Assembly: GCA_937881505.1 (NCBI GenBank)
Contig: CALGEM010000041.1
Location: forward strand, 1-7,129
Length of the DNA stretch: 7,129 nt
Direction of reading: 5' to 3'
Origin: an uncultured euryarchaeote
Lineage (GTDB): Archaea; Thermoplasmatota; Poseidoniia; Poseidoniales; Poseidoniaceae
Shown here: positions 1 through 6,299 of the stretch, in pieces
Layout of the letters: each line of letters starts with the position of its first letter
How positions within the stretch are numbered: the stretch's first letter is position 1
Position numbers and translations under genes: made by a program
Notes under the pieces: generated by a model
Databases searched by the model: none
What the model was told of the DNA's origin: nothing
Seen by the model: only the letters and a program-made list of their open reading frames with translations

Positions 1-1
1 C

Positions 2-37
2 GATGCCGACCTTGAAGTGGTCGAAGACGAGGACTGA
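2..37 (+). CDS. 3' end of an upstream gene (acidic C-terminus), product unknown
   Basis: An open frame enters from the left edge and ends at a TGA at 35-37. It encodes the residues DADLEVVEDED before the stop. An acidic C-terminal tail fits the style of this genome, since the chaperonin downstream ends in PELPEED. Only eleven residues are visible, so no family can be named. The other two forward frames are less suggestive: one stops at 15 and the other runs to a stop at 91 with a sequence that does not look like protein. A 58-nt gap separates this end from the chaperonin start, so co-transcription is possible but not shown. The edge could also be non-coding. Confidence 0.4.
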   Translation, partial: DADLEVVEDED

Positions 38-95
38 TGAAACCCGCAACGACCCTAAGCGCTTGGCTTATGGGGAAGCGGCCGGTGGATGAGCC

Positions 96-1688
96 ATGAG
101 CGAAGTCCCCATTCTCAAGGAGACGACGCGCTCTACGGGCCGGGAAGCCCTGCGAAACAACATCACGGCCGCCATGGCGCTGGCTGGAGCGGTCCGGAGC
201 ACACTTGGTCCCTTGGGCCAAGACAAACTCCTCATCGATGATGAAGGCCGAACCATGGTCACCAACGATGGCGTTACCGTCCTTGAATCAGCCAAGGTTG
301 AACACCCGGTTGCCAACATGCTGATCAACGCCTCCACTACCCAAGACCGCATTGCCAGAGACGGCACCACCAGCGCTGTCCTGCTCTCTGCTGAATTGCT
401 GCAAAACGCATGGGAATTGGTGCTCCAAGGCGTCCACCCCTCAGCGATTGCGCGCGGCTATCGACACGCGGAAGATGCCTGTCGCAACCACTTCGAAAAC
501 CTCGTCATCAAAGCCACTGACGACCATATGCTAGCGGCGGCCACCACCTCACTCTCAGGCAAAATTCACCAGGCCATGCAACACCACTTGGCGGCGTTGG
601 CCGTCCAAGCAGCCAAGGCCGTGGTTGAGCAGCGCCCGTCTGGGCCCCTTGCTGACCCCACTCGGGTGAAAATTTTGACACAAACCGGCGGGAGCATGAC
701 CGACTCAGCACTGGTGACAGGATTGGTGCTCGCCAAGAAGCGAGTTTCCGACCGGATGCCAAAGCAGCTTCCCTCCGGCAAAATCGCTCTGGTCGACGGT
801 GGGTTGGAGCGGAAAGAACTGATGAGCAATGTCAAACTGAATGTATCCAGTACCGGCGTCCTCGAGAGTTTCCGACAAAAGGAAAAAACCGTCTTGCTTG
901 AACAAATTGACCACCTGGTTGAACTCGGCGTGACCCTTTTGGCGTGCAAGGAAGGCATCGACGACGACCTCCATGCTGCCTTGACCGAAGCCGGCATCCA
1001 AGCCTATCGCCGGGTCTCACGAGCGGACCTCGACCTGCTCGCCCGAGGTACAAACGCGACCCTTAACAACGATGTGAAGGGTTTGACCGCCTCGGATGTG
1101 GGCGTCTTCATCAAAAGCAGCAATGAACGTTGGAACGGTGTCATGCACTGGATTGTCGAAACCGAAGAAGGTGGGGCGACCTTCATCGCCAAAGGTTCAA
1201 CCAACGAAGCGGTTGGAGAAGTGGAACGTTGCTTTGCTGACGCTTTGGGCGTCGCCTGTCAGCTGCTTGAGGAGCCTGCGCTCTTGCCGGGTGGCGGAGC
1301 CACCCAAATCGCGCTCGCTCGCCATCTACGAAGGTTCGCAGAAGGCTTTGCTGGCCGGGAACAATTGGCCGTTGAAGCCTTTGCCGACGCGCTTGAAATC
1401 ATTCCCAGAACCTTGGCTCAAAATGCTGGCTTGGACCCGCTTGACACCTTGCTGCAAACCGTGGCCAAGCAGACCACAGATGGAAGCCCCAACGCCCACT
1501 TCATCGGGCTGAACGTTGAGAAGAAACAACCGGCGAACATGGTCGAAGACGGGGTGGTTGAACCTCTGCGAATCACCCGCCAAGTGCTTGCTGGTGCGAC
1601 CGAAGCCGCCTTATCCGTCCTGCGAATTGACGATGTGTTGTGGGCAAAGCAAGACCCAACGGTTCCTGAACTTCCCGAGGAAGATTGA
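96..1688 (+). CDS. Divergent thermosome (group II chaperonin) subunit
   Basis: This is a 530-residue ATP-dependent chaperonin subunit of the Cpn60/TCP-1 family. It is expected to form the cytosolic double-ring folding chamber, alone or with paralogues. The order is equatorial, intermediate, apical, intermediate, equatorial. Visible landmarks are VRSTLGP (33-39), TNDGVT (56-61), DGTTSA (89-94), TSLSGK (151-156), a TGGS apical entry (197-200), ADAL with the hydrolysis Asp (382), PGGGAT (398-403), AFADALEIIPRTL (428-440) and NAGLDPLD (443-450). The segment at about 247-275 matches the built-in lid protrusion of group II chaperonins, so no GroES partner is expected. Oddities: the usual GDGTT is RDGTT (Arg88), the usual LGPKG is LGPLG (Leu40), the Glu residues after GGGA are replaced (GGGATQIALA), and the C-terminus ends in PELPEED with no Gly-Met-rich tail. 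The ATG at 96 is preceded by a GGTGG at 84-88, a plausible weak ribosome site, and places the VRSTLGP motif where the family has it. Family assignment is secure; its role as a main or accessory subunit is open. Confidence 0.95.
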   Translation: MSEVPILKETTRSTGREALRNNITAAMALAGAVRSTLGPLGQDKLLIDDEGRTMVTNDGVTVLESAKVEHPVANMLINASTTQDRIARDGTTSAVLLSAELLQNAWELVLQGVHPSAIARGYRHAEDACRNHFENLVIKATDDHMLAAATTSLSGKIHQAMQHHLAALAVQAAKAVVEQRPSGPLADPTRVKILTQTGGSMTDSALVTGLVLAKKRVSDRMPKQLPSGKIALVDGGLERKELMSNVKLNVSSTGVLESFRQKEKTVLLEQIDHLVELGVTLLACKEGIDDDLHAALTEAGIQAYRRVSRADLDLLARGTNATLNNDVKGLTASDVGVFIKSSNERWNGVMHWIVETEEGGATFIAKGSTNEAVGEVERCFADALGVACQLLEEPALLPGGGATQIALARHLRRFAEGFAGREQLAVEAFADALEIIPRTLAQNAGLDPLDTLLQTVAKQTTDGSPNAHFIGLNVEKKQPANMVEDGVVEPLRITRQVLAGATEAALSVLRIDDVLWAKQDPTVPELPEED

Positions 1689-1712
1689 ACGAAGTACCTT
1701 GACTGAAACCAG

Positions 1713-1725
1713 TTCTTCAAATAGA
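1713..1725 (+). promoter_or_regulatory. Candidate TATA-like element for HMG-CoA synthase
   Basis: The 56-nt gap between the chaperonin stop and the GTG at 1745 is GC-rich except for TTCTTCAAATAG around 1713-1724. Its centre lies about 26 nt before the GTG, the spacing expected for a TATA box serving a leaderless transcript. No Shine-Dalgarno site at a useful distance precedes the GTG; the G-run touches the start codon itself. The match to the archaeal box A consensus is poor, so this is a positional inference. Confidence 0.25.
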
Positions 1726-1744
1726 CGACGCCCGACGACGGGGG

Positions 1745-3316
1745 GTGTCCGGTGCTCTTGAGACCCCTGTCGGCATAGACGACATCGCCATTCATTTCCC
1801 CCGTCTCTACATGGACATGAAGGACTTCGCCGACCTTCGGGGGGCCGACTATGGCAAACTCAGCAAGGGGCTTGGCCTTGAAGCCATGGCCATTCCAGAC
1901 GTCCATGAAGACACGGCGACCATGGGTGCCATGGCCGTCATGCAGTTGATCGACCGAAACGGGTTGGACCCGAGAACCATCGGACGCATGTACCTCGGAA
2001 CAGAGTCCGCCCTCGACGGCGCCAAACCAACAGCGACCTACATCGTTGACATGCTCACCCAACGCTACGCCGAGCGGTTTGGCGAGGATTGCTTCCAGAC
2101 GTGCGATGTCGTTGACATGACCTTCGCCTGCATCGGGGCGGTTGACGCTCTGCATACCACGCTTGACTGGGTGGCTCGCTCCAATGAAAACGATGAGCGC
2201 CTGGGCATCGTCATCTTCTCTGACAACGCCAAATACGCTCTTGAGTCGTCGGGCGAATACACCCAAGGTGCCGGAGGTGGCGCCCTTCTCATTCGCCGAA
2301 ACCCACGACTATTGGAGATTCCAGACTGCATTGGCGTCTCAACCACGCCGGTTCACGATTTCTTCAAGCCCCGCCGAGAAGTTTCCATCCGCTCGGTCAT
2401 CTCCAACGTGATGCAGTTGGCTCAGGAAGCCGGTCAAACGGTCAAGAAAGGCATCATTGAACGCATGATTCGCCACCTTCCAAAATCAACCGTTCGGAAA
2501 CTCGGCATCTTTGCCCACGGTGAAGAAAAAGTCAGTGTGCACCGGGACGACCCTGTCTTTGACGGCCAATTTTCCAACCTTTGCTACCAAAATGCGGTGC
2601 GCCAAGCCTTCTACGATTTCAGTCAAAAAGCAGAGCGCGGTGGTCGAATCAACCCTGAAACCGATGAACCGTTCACCCAACAATGGTCTCGCATCATCAT
2701 GCACTTGCCCTACGCTTACCAAGCCAAGCGCATGTTCCCCGATGTGTTCCGGCACGACCGCGAAAACACACCCATGTGGGACGACGTCATCGCTGCCATT
2801 GGGCCCATGCCCGAGCAGCCGAAGTCAAAGAGCAAAGACGCCCTCGAGGCTTGGGAAAAAGAGAAGGATGCGTACCGCCGACAAATCTCCAAGACACCGC
2901 AATACGCCGAGTTCCATGCTGGCCGCATCGAAAAAGGTCAACGGGCGAGCAGTCTGATTGGAAACCAATACACCGGTTCAATTTTCCTCGCCTTGATGTC
3001 AACCTTTGAATCCGACCTCGAGGACAACAGCAACCTCGACAATGTCCTCTTTGGCATGTGCGGCTACGGCTCGGGTGCCAAAGCCAAGGTGTTTGAAGGG
3101 AAGGTCAACCCCCGATGGCGAGAAGTGGTCGCCACCTGGCGGTTGTTTGAGCGCCTCGCCGGACGAATGGCCATTGACCACGTGACCTATGAGAATCTCC
3201 ACAAGGGAACCCAAGACAACAGCGTCATCGAACCAAGGGGCGAATTTGCTCTGGTTGACATCGGCGAGGAAGGCGTAGAAGAAGGTGCTCGACGCTACCG
3301 ATGGATCAAGGCCTGA
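1745..3316 (+). CDS. mvaS: Hydroxymethylglutaryl-CoA synthase, enlarged form
   Basis: HMG-CoA synthase condenses acetyl-CoA with acetoacetyl-CoA to give HMG-CoA, the entry to the mevalonate pathway that supplies archaeal isoprenoid lipids; it is a cytosolic thiolase-fold enzyme. The three catalytic residues can be placed: the general-base Glu87 in YLGTESALDGAK, the nucleophile Cys129 in DMTFACIGAVDAL, and His320 in IIMHLPYAYQAKRM. Other family landmarks are VHDFFKPR (203-210), the GNQYTGSIFLALMS CoA-site segment (406-419) and CGYGSGAKA (439-447). At 523 residues it is longer than most bacterial and archaeal versions, which are roughly 350-450 residues. The extra length sits mainly at about 212-264, between the DFFKPR segment and DDPVFDGQFSN, and in a charged, lysine-rich stretch at about 338-400. 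The start is GTG at 1745: an in-frame TGA lies at 1700-1702, no ATG or GTG lies between them, and VGIDDIAIHFPRLY immediately after is the conserved family N-terminus. No other mevalonate gene is adjacent. The gene converges with tdh, 3 bp apart. Confidence 0.94.
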   Translation: MSGALETPVGIDDIAIHFPRLYMDMKDFADLRGADYGKLSKGLGLEAMAIPDVHEDTATMGAMAVMQLIDRNGLDPRTIGRMYLGTESALDGAKPTATYIVDMLTQRYAERFGEDCFQTCDVVDMTFACIGAVDALHTTLDWVARSNENDERLGIVIFSDNAKYALESSGEYTQGAGGGALLIRRNPRLLEIPDCIGVSTTPVHDFFKPRREVSIRSVISNVMQLAQEAGQTVKKGIIERMIRHLPKSTVRKLGIFAHGEEKVSVHRDDPVFDGQFSNLCYQNAVRQAFYDFSQKAERGGRINPETDEPFTQQWSRIIMHLPYAYQAKRMFPDVFRHDRENTPMWDDVIAAIGPMPEQPKSKSKDALEAWEKEKDAYRRQISKTPQYAEFHAGRIEKGQRASSLIGNQYTGSIFLALMSTFESDLEDNSNLDNVLFGMCGYGSGAKAKVFEGKVNPRWREVVATWRLFERLAGRMAIDHVTYENLHKGTQDNSVIEPRGEFALVDIGEEGVEEGARRYRWIKA

Positions 3317-3319
3317 GGA

Positions 3320-4372
3320 TCAAAAGTCGAGAACGACCTTTCCGCAATCACCCGTGAGCGCCAACTGCACGGCGTCCTCAAAAGCCTCAATGCTCATGCG
3401 ATGGGTCAAGACCTTGTCCACATCGATGGCACCACGAGCGAGCAAATCGTGCATCGTGTCCCACGTGGACCACATCTTGCGCCCGTTGATGCCTTTGAGG
3501 TGAAGGTAGCGGAACACGACTTCGTTCATCGGAACCTCGGGCATGGATTGCCCGTAGACGGAAAGGATGTTGACGTAGCCACCCATTCGGGTTGAATGGA
3601 TGGCGTTCGATAGGGCCGAAGCGGCGCCTGAAAATTCGCAGCTGTTGTCCACGCCCCTTCCTTCCGTCGCCTCAAGAATGGAGGCGACCACATCGTCGTC
3701 TTTACCCAGCACCATATCAGCACCCAGTTCCTTGGCGAGGTTCATGCGGTAGGTGTTGTCCCAATCCACCGCAATAACGGTGCTTGCGCCCATGGCTTTG
3801 GCGGCGTTAACGGCGAAGAGACCGATGGGGCCCAAGCCGTGTATGGCTACGGTAGCTCCGTCAATGGGTCCACCGGTGAGCGTGTGAATGGCGTTGCCAA
3901 GTGGGTCCTGAACGGAGGCGTGGCCGGGGTCAAGACCCTCGGGGACGTGCCGGGCGTTGATGGCTGGAATGACAAAATAAGGCGCAAACGCCCCGTGGCC
4001 GTGAACGCCAAAGATGGACCCGTTTTCACAGACATGAGCGTTTCCCTCGTCGCAACGAGGGCAGGCCCAACATGCCAAATGGCACTCGATGGCGACATGG
4101 TCGCCGATGGCATGGCTCGAGACGCCTTCGCCCAACGCCACGATTCGGCCGCTGGTTTCGTGACCGGTTACGGTTCCAAGGGGGACGTTCTCCCGGCTCC
4201 ATTCGTCCCACTTCCAAATGTGGAGGTCTGTGCCACACACCGAGGTGGATTGCGTTTGAACGAGGACTTCGCCCGGGCCAGGATTTGGAACGGCGTGCTC
4301 TTCAAGGGTGAATCCACCAACCTCCGGACGCGTTTTTGTCCACGCCATCATGGTCGCTGGAACGCTGCCCAT
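3320..4372 (-). CDS. tdh: L-threonine 3-dehydrogenase (zinc-dependent, NAD+)
   Basis: This medium-chain, zinc-dependent dehydrogenase is predicted to oxidise L-threonine to 2-amino-3-ketobutyrate with NAD+, a step that a ligase/lyase (Kbl) normally completes to glycine and acetyl-CoA; no kbl is in view. The 350 residues show the GroES-like domain with CGTDLHIWKWDEW (46-58), typical of threonine dehydrogenases rather than other alcohol dehydrogenases. The zinc ligands Cys46, His71 and Glu72 (GHE) are present, as is the structural-zinc set Cys101, Cys104, Cys107 and Cys115. The Rossmann motif is HGLGPIG (178-184), with Asp203 at the end of the second strand, consistent with NAD+ use. GINGRKMWSTWDTM (294-307) and DKVLTHRM (319-326) are also threonine-dehydrogenase-like. 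The usual QEPLGNA reads QDPLGNA, with Asp156 where the fourth zinc ligand Glu normally sits. The ATG at 4372 has a GAGGG ribosome site 6 nt upstream; the homologous core begins near Met8/Met9 (ATGATG at 4346-4351), so a shorter 342- or 343-residue form is the alternative. Confidence 0.93.
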   Translation of the reverse strand: MGSVPATMMAWTKTRPEVGGFTLEEHAVPNPGPGEVLVQTQSTSVCGTDLHIWKWDEWSRENVPLGTVTGHETSGRIVALGEGVSSHAIGDHVAIECHLACWACPRCDEGNAHVCENGSIFGVHGHGAFAPYFVIPAINARHVPEGLDPGHASVQDPLGNAIHTLTGGPIDGATVAIHGLGPIGLFAVNAAKAMGASTVIAVDWDNTYRMNLAKELGADMVLGKDDDVVASILEATEGRGVDNSCEFSGAASALSNAIHSTRMGGYVNILSVYGQSMPEVPMNEVVFRYLHLKGINGRKMWSTWDTMHDLLARGAIDVDKVLTHRMSIEAFEDAVQLALTGDCGKVVLDF

Positions 4373-4505
4373 CCTTCGCCCTCGGTTTGTTCTTGCTTGG
4401 ACACCTTTTCATCCTTCGGTCATTGCGATTTGGTGGTGATGAACCGAGGTTGTTCGGTATGTTGATTAGGGAGGCGCGACGGCCTCAAATCCCGTTGATG
4501 GTGCA
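4373..4505. promoter_or_regulatory. Divergent tdh/pyrG promoter region with TCGGT inverted repeats
   Basis: This 133-bp gap lies between two divergent genes and must hold both promoters. No canonical TATA box is visible. The A/T-richest patch on the + strand is around 4457-4470 (TATGTTGATTAGGG), which would suit a pyrG transcript with a short leader. A GGGAGG at 4469-4474 is too far (about 32 nt) from the pyrG ATG to be its ribosome site. The pentamer TCGGT or its complement occurs at 4382-4386, 4416-4420, 4443-4447 and 4454-4458. The last two form a 16-bp inverted repeat (4443-4458), and CCTCGGTT (4380-4387) pairs with AACCGAGG (4442-4449). These could be regulator sites, but the pentamer is not rare in this sequence. 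A 9-bp direct repeat, CATCCTTCG, sits at 4370-4378 and 4410-4418. Confidence 0.45.
4379..4383 (-). promoter_or_regulatory. Ribosome binding site deciding the tdh start
   Basis: On the - strand GAGGG lies 6 nt before the ATG at 4372. The competing ATGATG at 4346-4351 has no purine-rich site at a suitable distance, being preceded by a stretch reading CAGCGTTCCAGCGACC. This favours the longer start, although protein alignment alone would favour the shorter one. Confidence 0.5.
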
Positions 4506-6137
4506 ATGAAGTACGTCGTGGTCAGCGGAGGAGTCCTCTCAGGACTCGGAAAAGGAGTCACTGCGAGTAGCATTGGCGTCCTGCTCAAAAGCGCTGGCTT
4601 GCGAGTGACATCCATCAAGATCGACCCCTACCTCAACAGCGATGCTGGCACCATGTCGCCGTTTGAGCACGGAGAAGTGTTCGTGCTCGACGACGGGGGA
4701 GAAGTTGACCTTGACTTGGGGAACTACGAACGCTTCCTCGACATCAACCTCTCCAAAGACAACAACTTGACAACTGGAAAAATCTACTCCAAGGTCATTG
4801 AAGCCGAGCGTCGCGGCGACTACCTCGGCAAAACCGTCCAAGTCATTCCCCACATCACGGATGCGATTCAGGACTGGATTGAAGATGTGGCAAAGCGCCC
4901 TGCCGATGGCAGCGAAGAAGTGCCTGACGCCTGCATTATCGAGTTGGGTGGCACGGTGGGCGACATTGAATCCTCACCCTATGTTGAAGCACTCCGCCAG
5001 TTCCAATTCCGTGTCGGTCGTGAAAATGTGACCTTTGTCCATGTCTCGCTCGTGCCTGTTCTTGGACCGGTTGGAGAGCAGAAGACGAAACCAACCCAAC
5101 ACACCGTGAAAGAATTGCGTGGCTTGGGCATTTCCCCCGATATCCTCGTTTGCAGATCCTCGGCACCGCTCAACGATGAGACGAGGAATAAATTGGCGGC
5201 GTTTTGCCATGTCAAACCTGAAGCGGTCATGTCCACGCACGATGTACCGAACATCTACCACGTACCACTGATGCTCCAAGAACAAGGTCTGTGCGACATT
5301 TTGAACGTTGATTGCTCGGCCACCTCCCTGCTTCGTGACTGGAAGGAAATGGCCCATCACCTCGATACCCTCACCGAAGAGGTCCACATCGCCATGGTTG
5401 GCAAGTACACCGACCTTTCCGATGCATACCTCTCGGTCATCAAAAGCCTGCAGCATGCGGCCATGGCGGTCGACCGTAAACTCGTCATCGACTGGATTGA
5501 AGCCAGCCATCTTGAGGAAGGCTGGGAGAAGAAACAGCACGATGACGCATGGAAGCATCTGCGAGACGCAGACGGCGTCTTGGTTCCCGGTGGCTTTGGA
5601 GACCGAGGCATTGAGGGTAAAATTCTCGCCGCTCATTACGCCCGCACCAACAACGTCCCCTACCTGGGTATTTGCCTTGGTCTGCAAATCGCCACCATCG
5701 AATTCTGTCGCAACGTGCTGGGCATGACCGGCGCAAACTCCACAGAGTTTGAGGACAATCCCGAGCATGCAGCGGTCGTCTTCATGCCTGAAATCTCCAA
5801 AACGCATCTCGGCGGTACCATGCGACTGGGTAGCAGGCCAACCCTTTGGCAACACGAAGGCTCAACCATTCGCGCCCTGTACGGACCCGGTGATTCGGTG
5901 GACGAGCGCCATCGCCACCGGTATGAGGTCAACCCCGACCTCATCGAACGTATCGAGGAGGCCGGTTTGGTGTTTGTCGGCAAAGACGAATCCGGTCAGC
6001 GCTGTGAAATCTTTGAACTCAACGACCATCCATACTATGTCGGTGTCCAGTTCCATCCTGAATTCAAATCTCGCCCCGGAAGGCCAAGCCCGCCCTTCCT
6101 CGGTCTGCTCAAAGCTGCCTCGGGTCAGATGAACTGA
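4506..6137 (+). CDS. pyrG: CTP synthase (glutamine-hydrolysing), eukaryote-like sequence
   Basis: CTP synthase makes CTP from UTP, ATP and glutamine-derived ammonia, the last step of pyrimidine nucleotide synthesis, in the cytosol; the family is tetrameric. The 543 residues cover an N-terminal amidoligase domain (about 1-275) and a C-terminal class I glutamine amidotransferase domain (about 292-540). Visible residues include the P-loop GGVLSGLGKG (8-17, Lys16), the Mg2+/nucleotide residues Asp70 (VDLDLG) and Glu146 (IIELGGTVGDIES), EQKTKPTQ (191-198), the oxyanion region PGGFGDRG (361-368) and the triad Cys390 (LGICLGLQ), His517 and Glu519 (QFHPEF). Nothing essential appears missing. Many blocks read like the animal/fungal enzyme rather than the bacterial one: GGEVDLDLGNYERFLDI, KDNNLTTGKIY, RELRG-like KELRGLG, GKYTDLSDAY, NSTEF and SRPGRPSPPFLGLL. 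The regulatory tail found after this point in animal enzymes is absent. The ATG at 4506 gives the family-typical N-terminus MKYVVVSGGV. No clear Shine-Dalgarno site precedes it. Confidence 0.97.
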   Translation: MKYVVVSGGVLSGLGKGVTASSIGVLLKSAGLRVTSIKIDPYLNSDAGTMSPFEHGEVFVLDDGGEVDLDLGNYERFLDINLSKDNNLTTGKIYSKVIEAERRGDYLGKTVQVIPHITDAIQDWIEDVAKRPADGSEEVPDACIIELGGTVGDIESSPYVEALRQFQFRVGRENVTFVHVSLVPVLGPVGEQKTKPTQHTVKELRGLGISPDILVCRSSAPLNDETRNKLAAFCHVKPEAVMSTHDVPNIYHVPLMLQEQGLCDILNVDCSATSLLRDWKEMAHHLDTLTEEVHIAMVGKYTDLSDAYLSVIKSLQHAAMAVDRKLVIDWIEASHLEEGWEKKQHDDAWKHLRDADGVLVPGGFGDRGIEGKILAAHYARTNNVPYLGICLGLQIATIEFCRNVLGMTGANSTEFEDNPEHAAVVFMPEISKTHLGGTMRLGSRPTLWQHEGSTIRALYGPGDSVDERHRHRYEVNPDLIERIEEAGLVFVGKDESGQRCEIFELNDHPYYVGVQFHPEFKSRPGRPSPPFLGLLKAASGQMN

Positions 6138-6299
6138 TCGTTTCGTGCACGGTGTGCTCGGTGAATCAATCAAAGCTTCACAGGCAGCATACCACACCAT
6201 CTATCGGTTCTGCTCCATACGTGCTTAAGGGACGTTCTTTCATCCACCTGCCCCCCATAACGGGTCAATGTTGAAAAGTTGAACCTAGAATGTGCAAAT
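6138..6299. other. Intergenic gap between pyrG and the membrane-protein gene
   Basis: These 162 bp hold no convincing gene, tRNA or structured RNA. A short hairpin (GCAC, loop GGT, GTGC at 6147-6157) lies just after the pyrG stop but has no following T-run, so it is a weak terminator candidate. The right end becomes A/T-richer (about 6265-6300) and probably contains the promoter of the next gene. Confidence 0.4.
6267..6280 (+). promoter_or_regulatory. Candidate TATA-like patch for the membrane-protein gene
   Basis: The segment AATGTTGAAAAGTT is the most A/T-rich stretch of the gap and is centred about 26 nt before the ATG at 6300, with no Shine-Dalgarno site between. This suits a leaderless transcript starting at that ATG and argues against the TTG at 6279 as the start. 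It does not match the box A consensus closely. Confidence 0.25.

Noticed and set aside
57..64. Perfect 8-bp palindrome AAGCGCTT upstream of the chaperonin gene, as a possible heat-shock operator
   Set aside because: An 8-bp palindrome is likely by chance in a gap of this size, and it does not match a heat-shock regulator site I know.
1418..2266. A 282-codon open frame on the - strand
   Set aside because: It is antisense to the end of the chaperonin gene and the start of HMG-CoA synthase, both with strong family motifs. Its translation shows no recognisable domain and it spans their boundary.
4302..4412. A 36-codon - strand frame starting at ATG 4412, overlapping the tdh start, as a possible leader peptide
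   Set aside because: It has no recognisable attenuator structure and no run of threonine codons. It is out of frame with tdh and shares only a CGAAGGATG repeat with the true start.
3839..4465. A 208-codon + strand open frame opposite tdh, running into the divergent spacer
   Set aside because: Most of it is the reverse of conserved tdh motifs, including the zinc-binding region, and the translation looks compositionally random.
4974..5855. A 293-codon open frame on the - strand
   Set aside because: It lies wholly antisense within pyrG, across conserved catalytic blocks, and has no family motif. Long antisense frames are expected in GC-rich coding DNA.
6147..6157. GCAC-GGT-GTGC hairpin after pyrG as a terminator
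   Set aside because: The stem is only four base pairs with a three-base loop and no T-run follows. Archaeal termination depends mainly on T-runs.
6279..6299. TTG at 6279 as the start of the membrane-protein gene
   Set aside because: An ATG follows seven codons later with an A/T-rich patch at the leaderless distance. The TTG lies next to that patch and has no ribosome site.
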